The translations under genes and the position numbers were made by a program. A DNA stretch of 64,000 nt from Pollutiaquabacter sp046052345 (lineage in GTDB: Bacteria > Bacteroidota > Bacteroidia > AKYH767-A > 2013-40CM-41-45), in contig JBJOMN010000022.1 of NCBI GenBank assembly GCA_046052345.1, positions 158,209 through 222,208 of the forward strand, given 5' to 3'. The notes beneath the pieces were generated by a model, which saw only the letters and a list, made by a program, of their open reading frames with translations, was not told the origin of the DNA and did no database searches. How positions within the stretch are numbered: the first letter of the stretch is position 1; each line of letters begins with the position of its first letter. This document shows positions 7,849 through 17,705 of the stretch, one piece after another.

Positions 7849-9098
7849 TTCCGAGGGGGCCCTTTCCGTTTCTTACGGAAGTTGGGACGCCCTCCGCCAC
7901 CGCCTTTACGGTTTCGCGGTCCCCTGCCCTCTCCGCCGCTGCGTCGTTCGGGACGGTACTCCGGCACTGCACCCAGTTCGGGTGGCACCTCCATTTTCGG
8001 CACCGTCGACTCGATCAGCTGCTCGATGCCGCCGAAACGCCGCTGGTCCTTCTCCCCGATGAACGTAATCGCTTCGCCGGTAGTCTCCGCGCGGGCGGTA
8101 CGGCCGACGCGGTGCACATAATCCTCCGCATCTCCCGGAACATCGTAATTGAGAACGAGTCCGATATTGTCGATATCGATTCCCCTCGAAAGTATGTCTG
8201 TTGCGACCAGGATCTTGGTTTGGCGGGTACGGAAAGACAACAGTACTGCCTCTCGTTCCTCCTGGGAAAGGTCGCTGTGGATGGCTTTTACCGGAAACCC
8301 GCTCTTCCGGAGGCTCCTCTCGAGATCCTTCACGGTCTGCTTCGTGGATGCGAATACGATGATGCTCGCATCGTCCCTGCCTGAAAGGATCTTCCTGAGA
8401 AGTTCAGGCTTCTGTGTGTCATACACCACATAGGCCCCCTGCTTCACACCGGCGGCCGGTTTGCTGATGGCGATATTCACTTCCTCCGGCTGATGCATGA
8501 TCGTACGCGCCAGCTCCCTGATCTTCGGGGGCATCGTCGCGGAGAAAAGCAGGTTCTGTCGCCGGGCCGGAATAAAACGTATGATCTTCAGGATGTCCTC
8601 GTAAAAACCCATGTCCAGCATCTTGTCCGCTTCATCCAGCACCAGGAAATCCAGTTGGTCGAGTTTTACATAGCCCAGGTTCAAGTGGCTGATCAGACGG
8701 CCGGGCGTTGCTATGATCACCGAGGCCCCTTCGGTCATCGCCTTCTTCTCCCGGTCGAAGGTCTGTCCGTCGCCGCCGCCATAGACAGCTATGGAACTTG
8801 CCGACGTGAAGTAGGAAAAGCCCTGGAACGCATGATCGATCTGCAGCGCCAGTTCGCGGGTCGGGGAAACGATCAGCGCAGATGTGTGCTGCCGTTGCTG
8901 CCGACTGATCTTGTCCAGTATGGGAAGAAGGTAGGCTGCTGTCTTCCCCGTTCCGGTCTGGGCACAGGCGATGACGTCTTTTCCTTCCAGGATCAGCGGC
9001 AATACTTTTTCCTGTATCGGTGTGGGTTTCTCAAAACCCATGGAGTACAGGCCGTCGAGCAACGAATCGTCAAGTCCCAGGTCGTCAAAAGTCATCAT
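7836..9098 (-). CDS. DEAD-box ATP-dependent RNA helicase (RhlE-like)
   Basis: 420 residues with all canonical motifs: Q motif GFEKPTPIQ (21-29), Walker A AQTGTGKT (46-53), PTRELA (79-84), TPGR (131-134), DEAD (155-158), SAT (186-188), then the second domain with VATDILSRGIDI and YVHRVGRTARAE. The tail is a basic Arg/Gly-rich segment (about residues 378-420) typical of RhlE-like RNA helicases that remodel ribosome assembly intermediates or cold-stabilised RNA. The start is either of two adjacent ATG codons (9098 or 9095). The 3' end overlaps the convergent oxidoreductase gene by 13 bases. Confidence 0.95.
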   Translation of the reverse strand: MMTFDDLGLDDSLLDGLYSMGFEKPTPIQEKVLPLILEGKDVIACAQTGTGKTAAYLLPILDKISRQQRQHTSALIVSPTRELALQIDHAFQGFSYFTSASSIAVYGGGDGQTFDREKKAMTEGASVIIATPGRLISHLNLGYVKLDQLDFLVLDEADKMLDMGFYEDILKIIRFIPARRQNLLFSATMPPKIRELARTIMHQPEEVNIAISKPAAGVKQGAYVVYDTQKPELLRKILSGRDDASIIVFASTKQTVKDLERSLRKSGFPVKAIHSDLSQEEREAVLLSFRTRQTKILVATDILSRGIDIDNIGLVLNYDVPGDAEDYVHRVGRTARAETTGEAITFIGEKDQRRFGGIEQLIESTVPKMEVPPELGAVPEYRPERRSGGEGRGPRNRKGGGGGRPNFRKKRKGPPRNHAS

Positions 9099-9177
9099 GT
9101 CGGTTAAAAGGAATGTTACAAATATCCGTCAAAGTATGAAGGCAAATCCGTGAGCGGCCACCGCTTATGAACACGGT

Positions 9178-11634
9178 TCAGGGTTTGACAAAACGTCGGG
9201 CGACGGGATACCCTGAGGCGATGACCTGTAAGATGTAATATCCTGACGGCAGCACCGCGGAACGGATCGGTAGACGATGAAGCCCGGAAGGAAGGTCCTG
9301 GTTTTCTGTCTCCGTGACTCTCCTTCCAAATGCATCATATACCTCCAGTCTGACGGACGAAGCCTTATCCAAGGCCACTTCGACCGAAGCGTCATTCAGG
9401 ACGGGATTAGGAAAAATGGTAAGGGCACTGATCGGTGATGCGGACGTCGTGGTGCGGGAAAGGTCGCCGGCATCCGGATACGGGACGAACTGTGACCCGG
9501 ACTTCAGGATCGTGAACTCGTCCCGCAACGCACCGTTTCCGGTAAGGAAACGGCAATCGAGCCGGTCGCCGGTGACGTCGATGACCATGGATCCGTACCA
9601 CGTATTGGTGGAAGTATACATGGCATTGTGCGGCCAGCCGGAGGAGGTGGAACTGAGTCGCCCCGAAACACCGCAGACGACATACACTGTCCCTAAAAAT
9701 CCGGGAGAAGACTTGGTGTAGCAGACCGGATACGTGCCCGGACCGGAATCCACCGCCATCGTAGCCATGTCGAACGTGCTTTCCGTTCCCAGATGGCCGC
9801 GCAGCAGATATGACCGCTCATAAGCGTGACTGTGGCCGCTCAGGACCAGATCCACCTTGTGGTTTTCAAGAATGGGAACGACATTGGTACGCATCTCCTC
9901 GAGCTCGGTACTGTTGTCGGAATCGTGTGAGCCCTTCGAATAAGGCGGATGATGAAAGTAGACGATCGTCCATCGCTGCCGGTTGGCTTGCAGGTCCTGC
10001 TCCAACCACGTTAACATGTCGCCGCCGACGGCACGGAAATCGGCATCGGTAGATTCCAGACAGATGAAATGGATATTAGCGTAATTGAAAGAGTAATAGG
10101 CTTCAGTATGACTGGGAATGCCTCCGACTTCTCCGTTTCTCGGCAACGTAAAGTTTTCGAAATACGGGCCTGTCTCTGCTGCTGCATCACACGAAACGAG
10201 ATCGTGGTTTCCGGTAGCCGGCCAGCAATTGAATTTGCGGAATTGATAAGGATACATGTCGAAAACTTCCAACTGGTATTCCTCGTCAAGCCCGCTGTAA
10301 TAGGCGTTATCGCCCAGCCAAATCCAAAGGTCGGTAGGAACGCGGGTCGTGGCGCAGTAATTCATATACGCATCCCGTACCTGCGCCTGTCCGGTGGAGG
10401 CCATACCGAAATCACCGGTAGCCCAGATTCGTGTACGTCCCGTACTGCCGACAGGCGGATTGGTTCGGACATAATATCCGGTATCCCCGGCCAGCCGTTG
10501 CGTCGAGGTTCCTATGGCATAATAATAGGTGGTTGAAGGAAGAAGTCCGGTGACTGCAACGATGTGTTCTGTGGTAGTGTTAGTATCCGTTGCCGTTCGG
10601 TTCAGATTGTTGGCCGCCGTACCGAACAAGACCTTGGAATCCGTCGGTATGTCGGTGCGCCAACGGATGAACGTGGAGGTACCGGATGTCTGCTGCAGAT
10701 ACGGGCCGCGGGTGATGATCGGCGAAACCGTGGTTGTACGGAAATCCGCAGAAGATGTCCACACCGATGTGCCGGAGGAGCACACGGTCTGAACGCTGAA
10801 ATCGTAGAGCGTGCCGGGACGAAGACGGCTGAGAAGGGCCTGGTTGGTCGGAGACGACACCGTGTTCCATCGCGACGAACCGGAAGGCTGGTAGCGCACC
10901 GTGTAACTCACTGCACCTGCAACAGCAGACCAGGAAACGGTCGCGGAGTTCAAAGTGATGTTCGAGGCGGAAAGGCTTGACGATGACGGCTTGGAGCAGC
11001 TGTCTGAAAAAGTGGAAAAGAAATTCCAAGGACTAAACGGCAGCAAAACCCCGACACAGCAGCTTCTTACCGACCATTGATAGGTGGTGGAGGGCAGTAA
11101 AGCGGTGAGGGACAAACCGTGCGTGTTGCCCGGAAGTATGGCGGTGTTGAAGTTAAGGCTTCCGGAGGGGGCATACCTTACCTCGAAGGAGTCGGCAATG
11201 ATATGATCGTTCCAGGAAAGTGTCGCGCCGCTCGAAGTGACCGCAGAGGAAACGGTCCCGTTAGGAACCGAACAGTACACGTCTTCCGCAGGAGTCGTGA
11301 AGGCCGCAGCTGACTGTTGATAGGCACTGGAGGTGCCGCTGCAAAAGGAACGGACCTGCCAGATGTAGGTGGTATTCGGAGACAGACTGTCCACAAAAGT
11401 TCCGGTAGCCGAACCGGACGGTATCCTTTTGTAACGATACACGACAGAAGCCGATTCACGGTAGCGGACCAGAAAACTGTCGGCCGATGCCGCGGACCAG
11501 TTCAGTTGCACGGAGGAAGGCGTGAGCTGCGAAGAATGGATTGCCGTTGGAACTGGACATTGTGCGAATGCTGCCGGCAATGACGGAAAGACCGCCAATG
11601 CAGCGAGGAACAAACGCAAGGAGACTCTCCACAT
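9178..11634 (-). CDS. secreted purple-acid-phosphatase-like metallophosphoesterase with fibronectin type III domains and T9SS tail
   Basis: 818 residues. The start at 11634 gives a proper signal peptide (MWRVSLRLFLAALAVFPSLP...AFAQ); a longer reading from 11748 adds implausible residues across the upstream region. After three fibronectin-III-like repeats (about 25-300, each with a 'L.P.T.Y.W.VR' core) comes a purple acid phosphatase N-domain (ITRGPYLQQTSG) and catalytic domain with metal motifs GDFG, GDNAYYSG, GNHD, VYFHHPPYSKGSH and SGHSHAYE. The end is a type A T9SS domain (LTIFPNPV...SGYYILQVIASG...RRFVKP). It probably releases phosphate from organic esters at the cell surface or outside. 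A paralogue with different flanking modules is at 21924. Confidence 0.88.
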   Translation of the reverse strand: MWRVSLRLFLAALAVFPSLPAAFAQCPVPTAIHSSQLTPSSVQLNWSAASADSFLVRYRESASVVYRYKRIPSGSATGTFVDSLSPNTTYIWQVRSFCSGTSSAYQQSAAAFTTPAEDVYCSVPNGTVSSAVTSSGATLSWNDHIIADSFEVRYAPSGSLNFNTAILPGNTHGLSLTALLPSTTYQWSVRSCCVGVLLPFSPWNFFSTFSDSCSKPSSSSLSASNITLNSATVSWSAVAGAVSYTVRYQPSGSSRWNTVSSPTNQALLSRLRPGTLYDFSVQTVCSSGTSVWTSSADFRTTTVSPIITRGPYLQQTSGTSTFIRWRTDIPTDSKVLFGTAANNLNRTATDTNTTTEHIVAVTGLLPSTTYYYAIGTSTQRLAGDTGYYVRTNPPVGSTGRTRIWATGDFGMASTGQAQVRDAYMNYCATTRVPTDLWIWLGDNAYYSGLDEEYQLEVFDMYPYQFRKFNCWPATGNHDLVSCDAAAETGPYFENFTLPRNGEVGGIPSHTEAYYSFNYANIHFICLESTDADFRAVGGDMLTWLEQDLQANRQRWTIVYFHHPPYSKGSHDSDNSTELEEMRTNVVPILENHKVDLVLSGHSHAYERSYLLRGHLGTESTFDMATMAVDSGPGTYPVCYTKSSPGFLGTVYVVCGVSGRLSSTSSGWPHNAMYTSTNTWYGSMVIDVTGDRLDCRFLTGNGALRDEFTILKSGSQFVPYPDAGDLSRTTTSASPISALTIFPNPVLNDASVEVALDKASSVRLEVYDAFGRRVTETENQDLPSGLHRLPIRSAVLPSGYYILQVIASGYPVARRFVKP

Positions 11635-11734
11635 ATCGCCCGGTAAAAAGAGGTTGAATGTTAAATATCGCGAATTGGATCGGTTTATCCATGAAAATCC
11701 GTCGGAATTCACCAATATGTCGTCGGAGGGGCCG

Positions 11735-11767
11735 AAAAAAACCCGCACCGGGTCGCCGATGCGGGTT
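11735..11767 (-). terminator. Rho-independent terminator of the CotH-kinase gene
   Basis: On the minus strand AACCCGCA and TGCGGGTT pair around a further CGG/CCG step, followed by a run of seven T. It lies 21 bases past the stop of the 11788-16782 gene and upstream of the phosphatase gene, separating the two. Confidence 0.75.
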
Positions 11768-11787
11768 GAAGTAACGGTGTCGGATAA

Positions 11788-14700
11788 TCAATTAACCACC
11801 ATTTTGTAGAGTATGGTCGGATAATCCGGATAAATGATACGGATGAAATAACAGCCGGCTGCATACCCGGGGAAGGACAGGTCAATCCGGTTGGTTCCCT
11901 TGGAAATCACCTTGTCCATGGTCTGAAGAGTTCTTCCGGTCATGTCGATGATTTCAATTCTGGAACCGATCCGGGAGTTGGACTGCAATACCAGTCGTGC
12001 ATGATCCTGTGCCGGATTCGGATATACCCCCTGTACGGTGACCGCACCGGGAGGAGGTTCCACGGCTGTGGAAAAGTCGACCCGGATATTGTCAGAGGCC
12101 GCACAGCCGCCGCGGTAAATGCAGTTCACGGAATAGAACCCGGTGGAGTCGTTCGAGACCGTGGATGAAACCGTGATGGAAGAGGTTGTAGCACCTGTAT
12201 TCCAGATGTACATGATGGCGTTGGTGTCGGCCTGAAGTGTCAGGTAGGTTCCCGAAGCCACAATGGTATCGCCACCGAGGAAACCGACAGGAGGCGAAAA
12301 CATCTCCACCGTGTAAGGGACACGCGCTGAGTTACAGGTCTGCGAAACGGACTCAACGAAATACGTAGTCGTCGTATCGATCAACGGCGTAGTAAACAGG
12401 GAGCCGGTGAACAATAACGTACCGCCTGCGGCAGAATCATACCACATGACCTGTTCAGGCGAAACCGCATACAGGCTTATGGAGTCCGGCGAACACAGGA
12501 CGGTGTCATATACGACGGGGACCGGCGGAATGGGATAGATGGTGGCGACAACGGGCACACGTGCACTGGGACAGCTGCCGTTCGACTGTACATAGTAGGT
12601 TGTGGTAGCGGACAGCACCGGCGTGAAGAACGTGGACGTCGTACATACCGGAGTTGTGCCGAATACCGAATCGAACCATGCCAGCGGATCGGGAGAGTTA
12701 GCCATCAGCACCAATCGGCCGTCGCCGCAACGGGAGGAACTGTTCACGGTAGGCGAAGAGGTCTGGAAGACCTCGACCAGAATGCTGACCCGGTTGCTGG
12801 GACATAAGGTTCCGGCTTCCACATAGACGATGGTGTCGTTGGGAAGCAAGGCGATCCTGAACGTATCGTTAGTGGCCAACAAGGCCCCGCCGACAGGATC
12901 GTTATACCAGCGCATGACAGCTGTGTCAACAGCAGTCAGGGTGACCGCACCGGGACCGCACAATACGACGGTATCATTGGGAACTACAGGGTCTGCAGTG
13001 AATTGAAGTATCTGGGCTACCGCCGGCGTCCGCTGGCTGGCACAGCTCAATCCAGCCTGCGCGTAGAAGGTAGTGTTACTCAGCAGATACGGCGTATCGA
13101 AAACGTTACCGGTGTCGACCGGCGTGCCTCCTGACGACGAAGTGAACCAATAGACCGTATCCGAAGCTGTAGCCGAAATGGAAAGCGTCCCTTCTCCGCA
13201 ACGGTAGGCCGGAGTTACGGCAGGAGCTACGTTCTGCGTGACTTGTGTCACCGTAATCGTATCGGAGCGGGAAGAGCAGCCTTGGAAGGTAAGCAGTACG
13301 TAATACTGACCGGCACGCGCAGTGGTAAGCACGGAATCGGTCGCGCCGCTGACCGCGGAGGTGTTCCTGTACCATTGATACAGCGCCCCGGGCACGGAGG
13401 GGACACGGATGGTCACTGAGTCCCCTGAACAGAAGGAAGTACCACCGGTGACATGCATCGTAGATCCCAAAGCTGCGCCGTATGCCCGACCCGGAGACCC
13501 TCCGTAACAGCCGGGGAACCAGTTGTTAGCATCATACGGGTTGTTGGGAGGCGTGAGGCGTTCGCAGGTATAGCCGAAACCGTCAGGCAAGGTCGGCCAT
13601 GGGGAAAGATCCATGTAATACACCGAATCCACGGCCCGGTCCCTGTAGTCAAGGATACGTATCTGATCGCCGTTGTTTGCAAGGTTGAAGCCGATCGGGC
13701 CGATCACATTGGTGACAGCGGGATGGATGGCCCTGAACTTGTCCATGTCCGTGGCAAGTACCATATAACCGCCGGCGGGAATCACAGTGCCGCTCGGGAA
13801 CGTGTAACGGTGATAATCGTACTGGTCACGGAATTCCCAATCTGTAAGGTCGACGGAGAACGAACCCTTGTTGTATATCTCCACCCAGTCGCCGCAATCG
13901 GAAGCGGAATCGGAGTTGTAATTGATTTCGGTGAAATAGATCTGCGGTGTCCTTGCCGTCCCTGTGAAATAGGCGGTCGTCAGCTGACTCTGTGTATAGT
14001 TGACGGTGACGCTTTGACTGGTGTTGGTGTTGCCTAACGTATTCGAAACCCAATGGTCGAACGTGTACCCCGGGTTCGGGATGGCGGTGATCGTAACCGG
14101 ATTGTTGTTGAAATAGACCCCGCTCCACGGATAGACCGGAGGGATGATCGTGCTGATGAGTATGCGTCCGGCTCCCGGTGGATTCACATCGAGCGTCCAG
14201 GTGACCTGCGAGGTCACGCCGAAGTTGGCGAAGTTGGAAAGGATATGGCTGCGTACATAACTGGTACGGCGGTAGTACCAGTTTTTCATATCGTTGATGT
14301 TCGAACCCCAGATGGTCATGTCATTCCCCCACCGGAGGAACTGTTCCGGCAGGTCCGGTGCGATGGAATCGCTGTAGGAGGAGAGGACAGGGTTGAGTGA
14401 GTCACGGAGGAACGTGGAATTCATCAGGTCCGCATAGCGGTTGATGAAATAGCGGCGGAATGTCGGATTATAAAGGATCGTATCGAAAATCTCGGAAGAA
14501 TAGGAGAATGCAGGCGGCACAGGGACCCTGGCCAGACTCAAACGGTCCTGGGTGACAGAAGATCCGCCGTAGCCGAAGCCCATGTCAAGGTCGTACATCA
14601 GGTAATGCAGCTTTCCGCCCGGACCACGCTCATTCCACATCTTGATATTGTTGGTCCAGTATCCCAGCCAGTCGTCGTTGTTCACATAGGTCTCGCAGAT

Positions 14701-16782
14701 GAAGTAGTCCGTAAGGTTCTTCAAATCGATATGTCCGTCGATCCAGGCATAATAAGCCCCTGTACCGGGGTCGTGGGATTGTGTGTAATTGTAGATTTCC
14801 CAGAACAGTGCGGAGGAATAATCCGTTCCGGGGTCGATCGTGCTGCCGGACTCTTTCAGGTAATCGAACTCCCCTTTCTTCAGGCCGATGTTCTCCTGCA
14901 CCCAGTTGGAGTTGTCCAGTTCGTGGAAGGAGTATACTCCCCAGAAGGCGCCGTTGAGGAAGAGGATGCAGGGCTCGGAGGCGATATACCCGGAATAGGT
15001 GTTCTTCATCATCCGCTCCATGAAAGGGTCGCGCAGATGACACTTGTTCCAGTCGTTACCCATGTTACGGAGTACGATGTCCTTGTTATCGGTCAGGAAA
15101 GGCTTGTCCTTGATGAAATTGTAGTTGATGTTGCCCAGTCCGAAACGGTCCGCCAGGCCGATGCCGAAGCTTTTCTGCGGTTTGGCCTGCGTATAGTTGC
15201 CGTCGATGTTGATCTCCGCATCGAAATCAAATAGCCTGACGCGTTGCTTGTCGAAGTACTCGATATGCGCGGGCTTCTTCCAATCCTGCCAGAAGTTGGC
15301 TCCCTGATACGGATACGAGCTGGAGGCGTTAGGCCCCAACACATAGATGCCGGTATTCCAGTCCCAAAGATTCAACGAGTCGGTCGTTATCGTGAAAACG
15401 GGAAGTTTCAAATCAGTGCCGATGATGTAAGAGCTGTTCACCACACGGCTGGGGAGGTATCCGCTCACGAATGCACGGATGCGGATGGTCGTCGAAGTGT
15501 CAAGCGTGATCGGCCCTGAATAGACCGGAGAGCTTAACGTAGGAACATTGCCGTTCTTGGTATACCTGTAGGTGGCCCCCGACTGGAACGGCGGCAGGAC
15601 CTGAATCGTCTGTCGGCCGGGATAGAAGCCCGCCTGTGGAGTCAGAATTGGTGTATTCGCATACCCTGCGTTGCACGCGCTGCCGGTGCCATTCGCCGCC
15701 CCCGGCGTTGGGGTGGCGAAGAGGGCCCAGTTGTTGATTCCGTCACCGCAACGCCCCCAGGAGTTGTCGGACTCTACATAACCGTACTGGAAGGAGTCCA
15801 TGTTGGCGCCGGTAGAATCGGTCAGATAAATCGTCTCGCCGATGCGGCTCATCTTGAAATCAGCGGTATAGGAGGCCGTTGGTGCAGGCTGCAGGGAAGA
15901 CGTCTGGTCGACGACAAAAGGAGTCGTGGTATCGGAAACGCCCAGGAAAAGATAGCAGGACGCATACAAGTCGTTGGTGGAACGTGTATGGGTCTCCATG
16001 GAAATGACATTGGTTCCCTGCACAAGTAGCTGACTCAGCAACGCCTTGCTCAGATAAATGGAATCCGGAGCCAGACCGGTTACGAAGTTGGCGTTTCGTG
16101 AAGTCATCAGCGTGTCGTTCCAGCCGTTGGTACCGATGAAGTTGCTTCTGGAAATCTGGACGCCGTTCAGATAAAGCACATACCCGTCATCATAATCGAC
16201 GAAAACAGCCCCTTCGGTTATCAGAGACGTGTCGCTTATGGAGAACGTCTTCCGGAGACCGATTGCCAAGGGAGTTCCTGAAATGCTCCCGGTCGAACCC
16301 ACAGCAGAAGAATAATTGGACCCGTATCCCATAGGGATGGTCTTAGAGGCCCAAGAGGAGGTGGGAGAGAACGTGGAGTCCTTCCAGTTTGTAGGAGGGG
16401 CGGATGAGCCGCTGTAGACTCTCCAGTTGGAAGTGGTTCCCTTGCCTGCAGCACACGACCAGTGATCCGTCACGGTGTTGAAGCCGGTCGGGAAAACGAT
16501 CAGACGGCGACCGGGGGCCAGCGTGATGTTCGGAAAACGGAACTTGAACCTGTTAAGCGGATCGTCTGAAAGTCCCCATTTGTATATGGACTGTGACGTA
16601 GAAGAACGGTTGTAGATCTCGATCCAGTCATTGTATTCGCCGCCGGTGCCGACTAGTCCGCTGACATTTGCCGGGCAAATTTCGTTGAGGACCACACTTT
16701 GGGAATGGCCGCCATGGGCAGCGAATATGAACAAAAGCAGAAATCCCCCGAACAGGGAATGGGTACGGAAACGTTTCCTCAT
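11788..16782 (-). CDS. giant secreted CotH-kinase family protein with lamin-tail and Ig-like domains and T9SS tail
   Basis: 1664 residues with signal peptide (MRKRFRTHSLFGGFLLLFIFAAHGGHSQ). Apparent order: lamin-tail domain (about 30-115, VVLNEICPANVSG...DWIEIYNRSS), a beta-sandwich resembling the N-domain of the 21924 phosphatase (about 120-280), a second lamin-tail-like fragment, a chitobiase-type C-terminal module (about 385-455), a CotH domain (about 460-890, including ALRNMGNDWNKCHLRDPF-like VLRNMGNDW and YLMYDLDMGFGYGG), another lamin-tail domain (about 945-1080), several Ig-like CHU-type repeats, and a type A T9SS domain (VYPNPAQDHARLVL...YKMVVN). CotH proteins are atypical kinases known to phosphorylate spore coat proteins; the substrate of these secreted fusions is unknown. 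Confidence 0.9.
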   Translation of the reverse strand: MRKRFRTHSLFGGFLLLFIFAAHGGHSQSVVLNEICPANVSGLVGTGGEYNDWIEIYNRSSTSQSIYKWGLSDDPLNRFKFRFPNITLAPGRRLIVFPTGFNTVTDHWSCAAGKGTTSNWRVYSGSSAPPTNWKDSTFSPTSSWASKTIPMGYGSNYSSAVGSTGSISGTPLAIGLRKTFSISDTSLITEGAVFVDYDDGYVLYLNGVQISRSNFIGTNGWNDTLMTSRNANFVTGLAPDSIYLSKALLSQLLVQGTNVISMETHTRSTNDLYASCYLFLGVSDTTTPFVVDQTSSLQPAPTASYTADFKMSRIGETIYLTDSTGANMDSFQYGYVESDNSWGRCGDGINNWALFATPTPGAANGTGSACNAGYANTPILTPQAGFYPGRQTIQVLPPFQSGATYRYTKNGNVPTLSSPVYSGPITLDTSTTIRIRAFVSGYLPSRVVNSSYIIGTDLKLPVFTITTDSLNLWDWNTGIYVLGPNASSSYPYQGANFWQDWKKPAHIEYFDKQRVRLFDFDAEINIDGNYTQAKPQKSFGIGLADRFGLGNINYNFIKDKPFLTDNKDIVLRNMGNDWNKCHLRDPFMERMMKNTYSGYIASEPCILFLNGAFWGVYSFHELDNSNWVQENIGLKKGEFDYLKESGSTIDPGTDYSSALFWEIYNYTQSHDPGTGAYYAWIDGHIDLKNLTDYFICETYVNNDDWLGYWTNNIKMWNERGPGGKLHYLMYDLDMGFGYGGSSVTQDRLSLARVPVPPAFSYSSEIFDTILYNPTFRRYFINRYADLMNSTFLRDSLNPVLSSYSDSIAPDLPEQFLRWGNDMTIWGSNINDMKNWYYRRTSYVRSHILSNFANFGVTSQVTWTLDVNPPGAGRILISTIIPPVYPWSGVYFNNNPVTITAIPNPGYTFDHWVSNTLGNTNTSQSVTVNYTQSQLTTAYFTGTARTPQIYFTEINYNSDSASDCGDWVEIYNKGSFSVDLTDWEFRDQYDYHRYTFPSGTVIPAGGYMVLATDMDKFRAIHPAVTNVIGPIGFNLANNGDQIRILDYRDRAVDSVYYMDLSPWPTLPDGFGYTCERLTPPNNPYDANNWFPGCYGGSPGRAYGAALGSTMHVTGGTSFCSGDSVTIRVPSVPGALYQWYRNTSAVSGATDSVLTTARAGQYYVLLTFQGCSSRSDTITVTQVTQNVAPAVTPAYRCGEGTLSISATASDTVYWFTSSSGGTPVDTGNVFDTPYLLSNTTFYAQAGLSCASQRTPAVAQILQFTADPVVPNDTVVLCGPGAVTLTAVDTAVMRWYNDPVGGALLATNDTFRIALLPNDTIVYVEAGTLCPSNRVSILVEVFQTSSPTVNSSSRCGDGRLVLMANSPDPLAWFDSVFGTTPVCTTSTFFTPVLSATTTYYVQSNGSCPSARVPVVATIYPIPPVPVVYDTVLCSPDSISLYAVSPEQVMWYDSAAGGTLLFTGSLFTTPLIDTTTTYFVESVSQTCNSARVPYTVEMFSPPVGFLGGDTIVASGTYLTLQADTNAIMYIWNTGATTSSITVSSTVSNDSTGFYSVNCIYRGGCAASDNIRVDFSTAVEPPPGAVTVQGVYPNPAQDHARLVLQSNSRIGSRIEIIDMTGRTLQTMDKVISKGTNRIDLSFPGYAAGCYFIRIIYPDYPTILYKMVVN

Positions 16783-16826
16783 GAAAAACGATAATTAAAA
16801 GAGTTAAACCAACTCTTAATTTACAC

Positions 16827-16854
16827 CAAAATTACCCCCAAATACCACTGACAA
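16827..16854 (-). promoter_or_regulatory. Bacteroidota-type promoter of the CotH-kinase gene
   Basis: On the minus strand TAATTTTG (16834-16827) is a perfect TAnnTTTG element, with TTG at 16854-16852, 17 bases upstream. It lies about 45 bases ahead of the ATG at 16782. A small inverted repeat, AAGAGTT/AACTCTT, sits between the promoter and the start. Confidence 0.55.
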
Positions 16855-16973
16855 TCCTCATATTTTGGCAAAGTGCTTACATCTTTTGGTGAACAACGGG
16901 CAGAAACGGCTTACCTTAGCATTTGAGGCTTTAAAAGCACCATAACGGCATCTATTCTCAAAAAAATCAATTA

Positions 16974-17690
16974 ATGGCCCCTGACAGAAGAGAATTCATC
17001 CGCACCGCTGCGACAATCGCAGCCGTGGGTGCGGTAATCGGACCTATCGAGGACGTTCTTGCCCGAAATCTTACACCCGTCGATCCTGCGGAAGGTGAAT
17101 TCATTCTCCCTCCACTGCCCTACGCGTACGATTCCTTGGAGCCGCATATCGACCGGATGACCATGGAGATTCACCACACGAAGCACCATCAGGCTTACAT
17201 CAACAACCTGAACAAGGCGATGAAAGAGGGTGGCATCCCCTTCGGTGATTTGGACGGAATCCTGTATCAGATTTCCAAGTTCCCTGCTGCGGTGCGCAAC
17301 AACGGCGGAGGACATTGGAATCATTCCTTCTTCTGGAAACTGATGAAACCCGGGGGCGGAGGAGCCCCCGGCGGCAAAATCGCCGAAGCCATCAATCAGT
17401 CATTCGGAAGCTTCGATGAATTCCGCACCCGACTCAACGAAGCCGGAATGAAGCGGTTCGGTTCAGGCTGGGCCTGGCTGGTCAAGGACAACGAAGGAAA
17501 ACTTGTCATCGGCTCCACTCCCAACCAGGACAATCCACTGATGGACGTCTCAGACTTGAAGGGCGTTCCGCTGCTCGGGATCGATGTGTGGGAACATGCC
17601 TATTACCTGAAGTACCAGAACAAACGCGGCGACTACCTGTCGGCCTGGTGGAATGTCATCGACTGGGACCAGGTGGCTGCAAGACTCTGA
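16974..17690 (+). CDS. exported iron/manganese superoxide dismutase with Tat-type signal
   Basis: 238 residues. A twin-arginine leader (DRREFIRTAATIAAVGAV, residues 4-21) precedes a complete Fe/Mn superoxide dismutase. Metal ligands by position are H67 (EIHHTKHH), H117 (HWNHSFFW), D204 and H208 (GIDVWEHAY). Gly before the WNH motif and Gln in STPNQDNPL favour the manganese-type arrangement over the iron type, although metal use cannot be settled this way. Bacteroidota superoxide dismutases are often cytoplasmic, so the Tat leader suggests a periplasmic enzyme. It stands alone; a weak TACCTTAG element lies at 16912. The stop is 15 bases from the convergent T9SS gene. Confidence 0.93.
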   Translation: MAPDRREFIRTAATIAAVGAVIGPIEDVLARNLTPVDPAEGEFILPPLPYAYDSLEPHIDRMTMEIHHTKHHQAYINNLNKAMKEGGIPFGDLDGILYQISKFPAAVRNNGGGHWNHSFFWKLMKPGGGGAPGGKIAEAINQSFGSFDEFRTRLNEAGMKRFGSGWAWLVKDNEGKLVIGSTPNQDNPLMDVSDLKGVPLLGIDVWEHAYYLKYQNKRGDYLSAWWNVIDWDQVAARL

Positions 17691-17705
17691 AGAGTCACTT
17701 GCTGA

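Noticed and set aside
16886..16919. Promoter of the superoxide dismutase gene
   Set aside because: TTG and TACCTTAG are present, but the spacer is 23 bases and the -7 element has a mismatch; not strong enough for a separate call.
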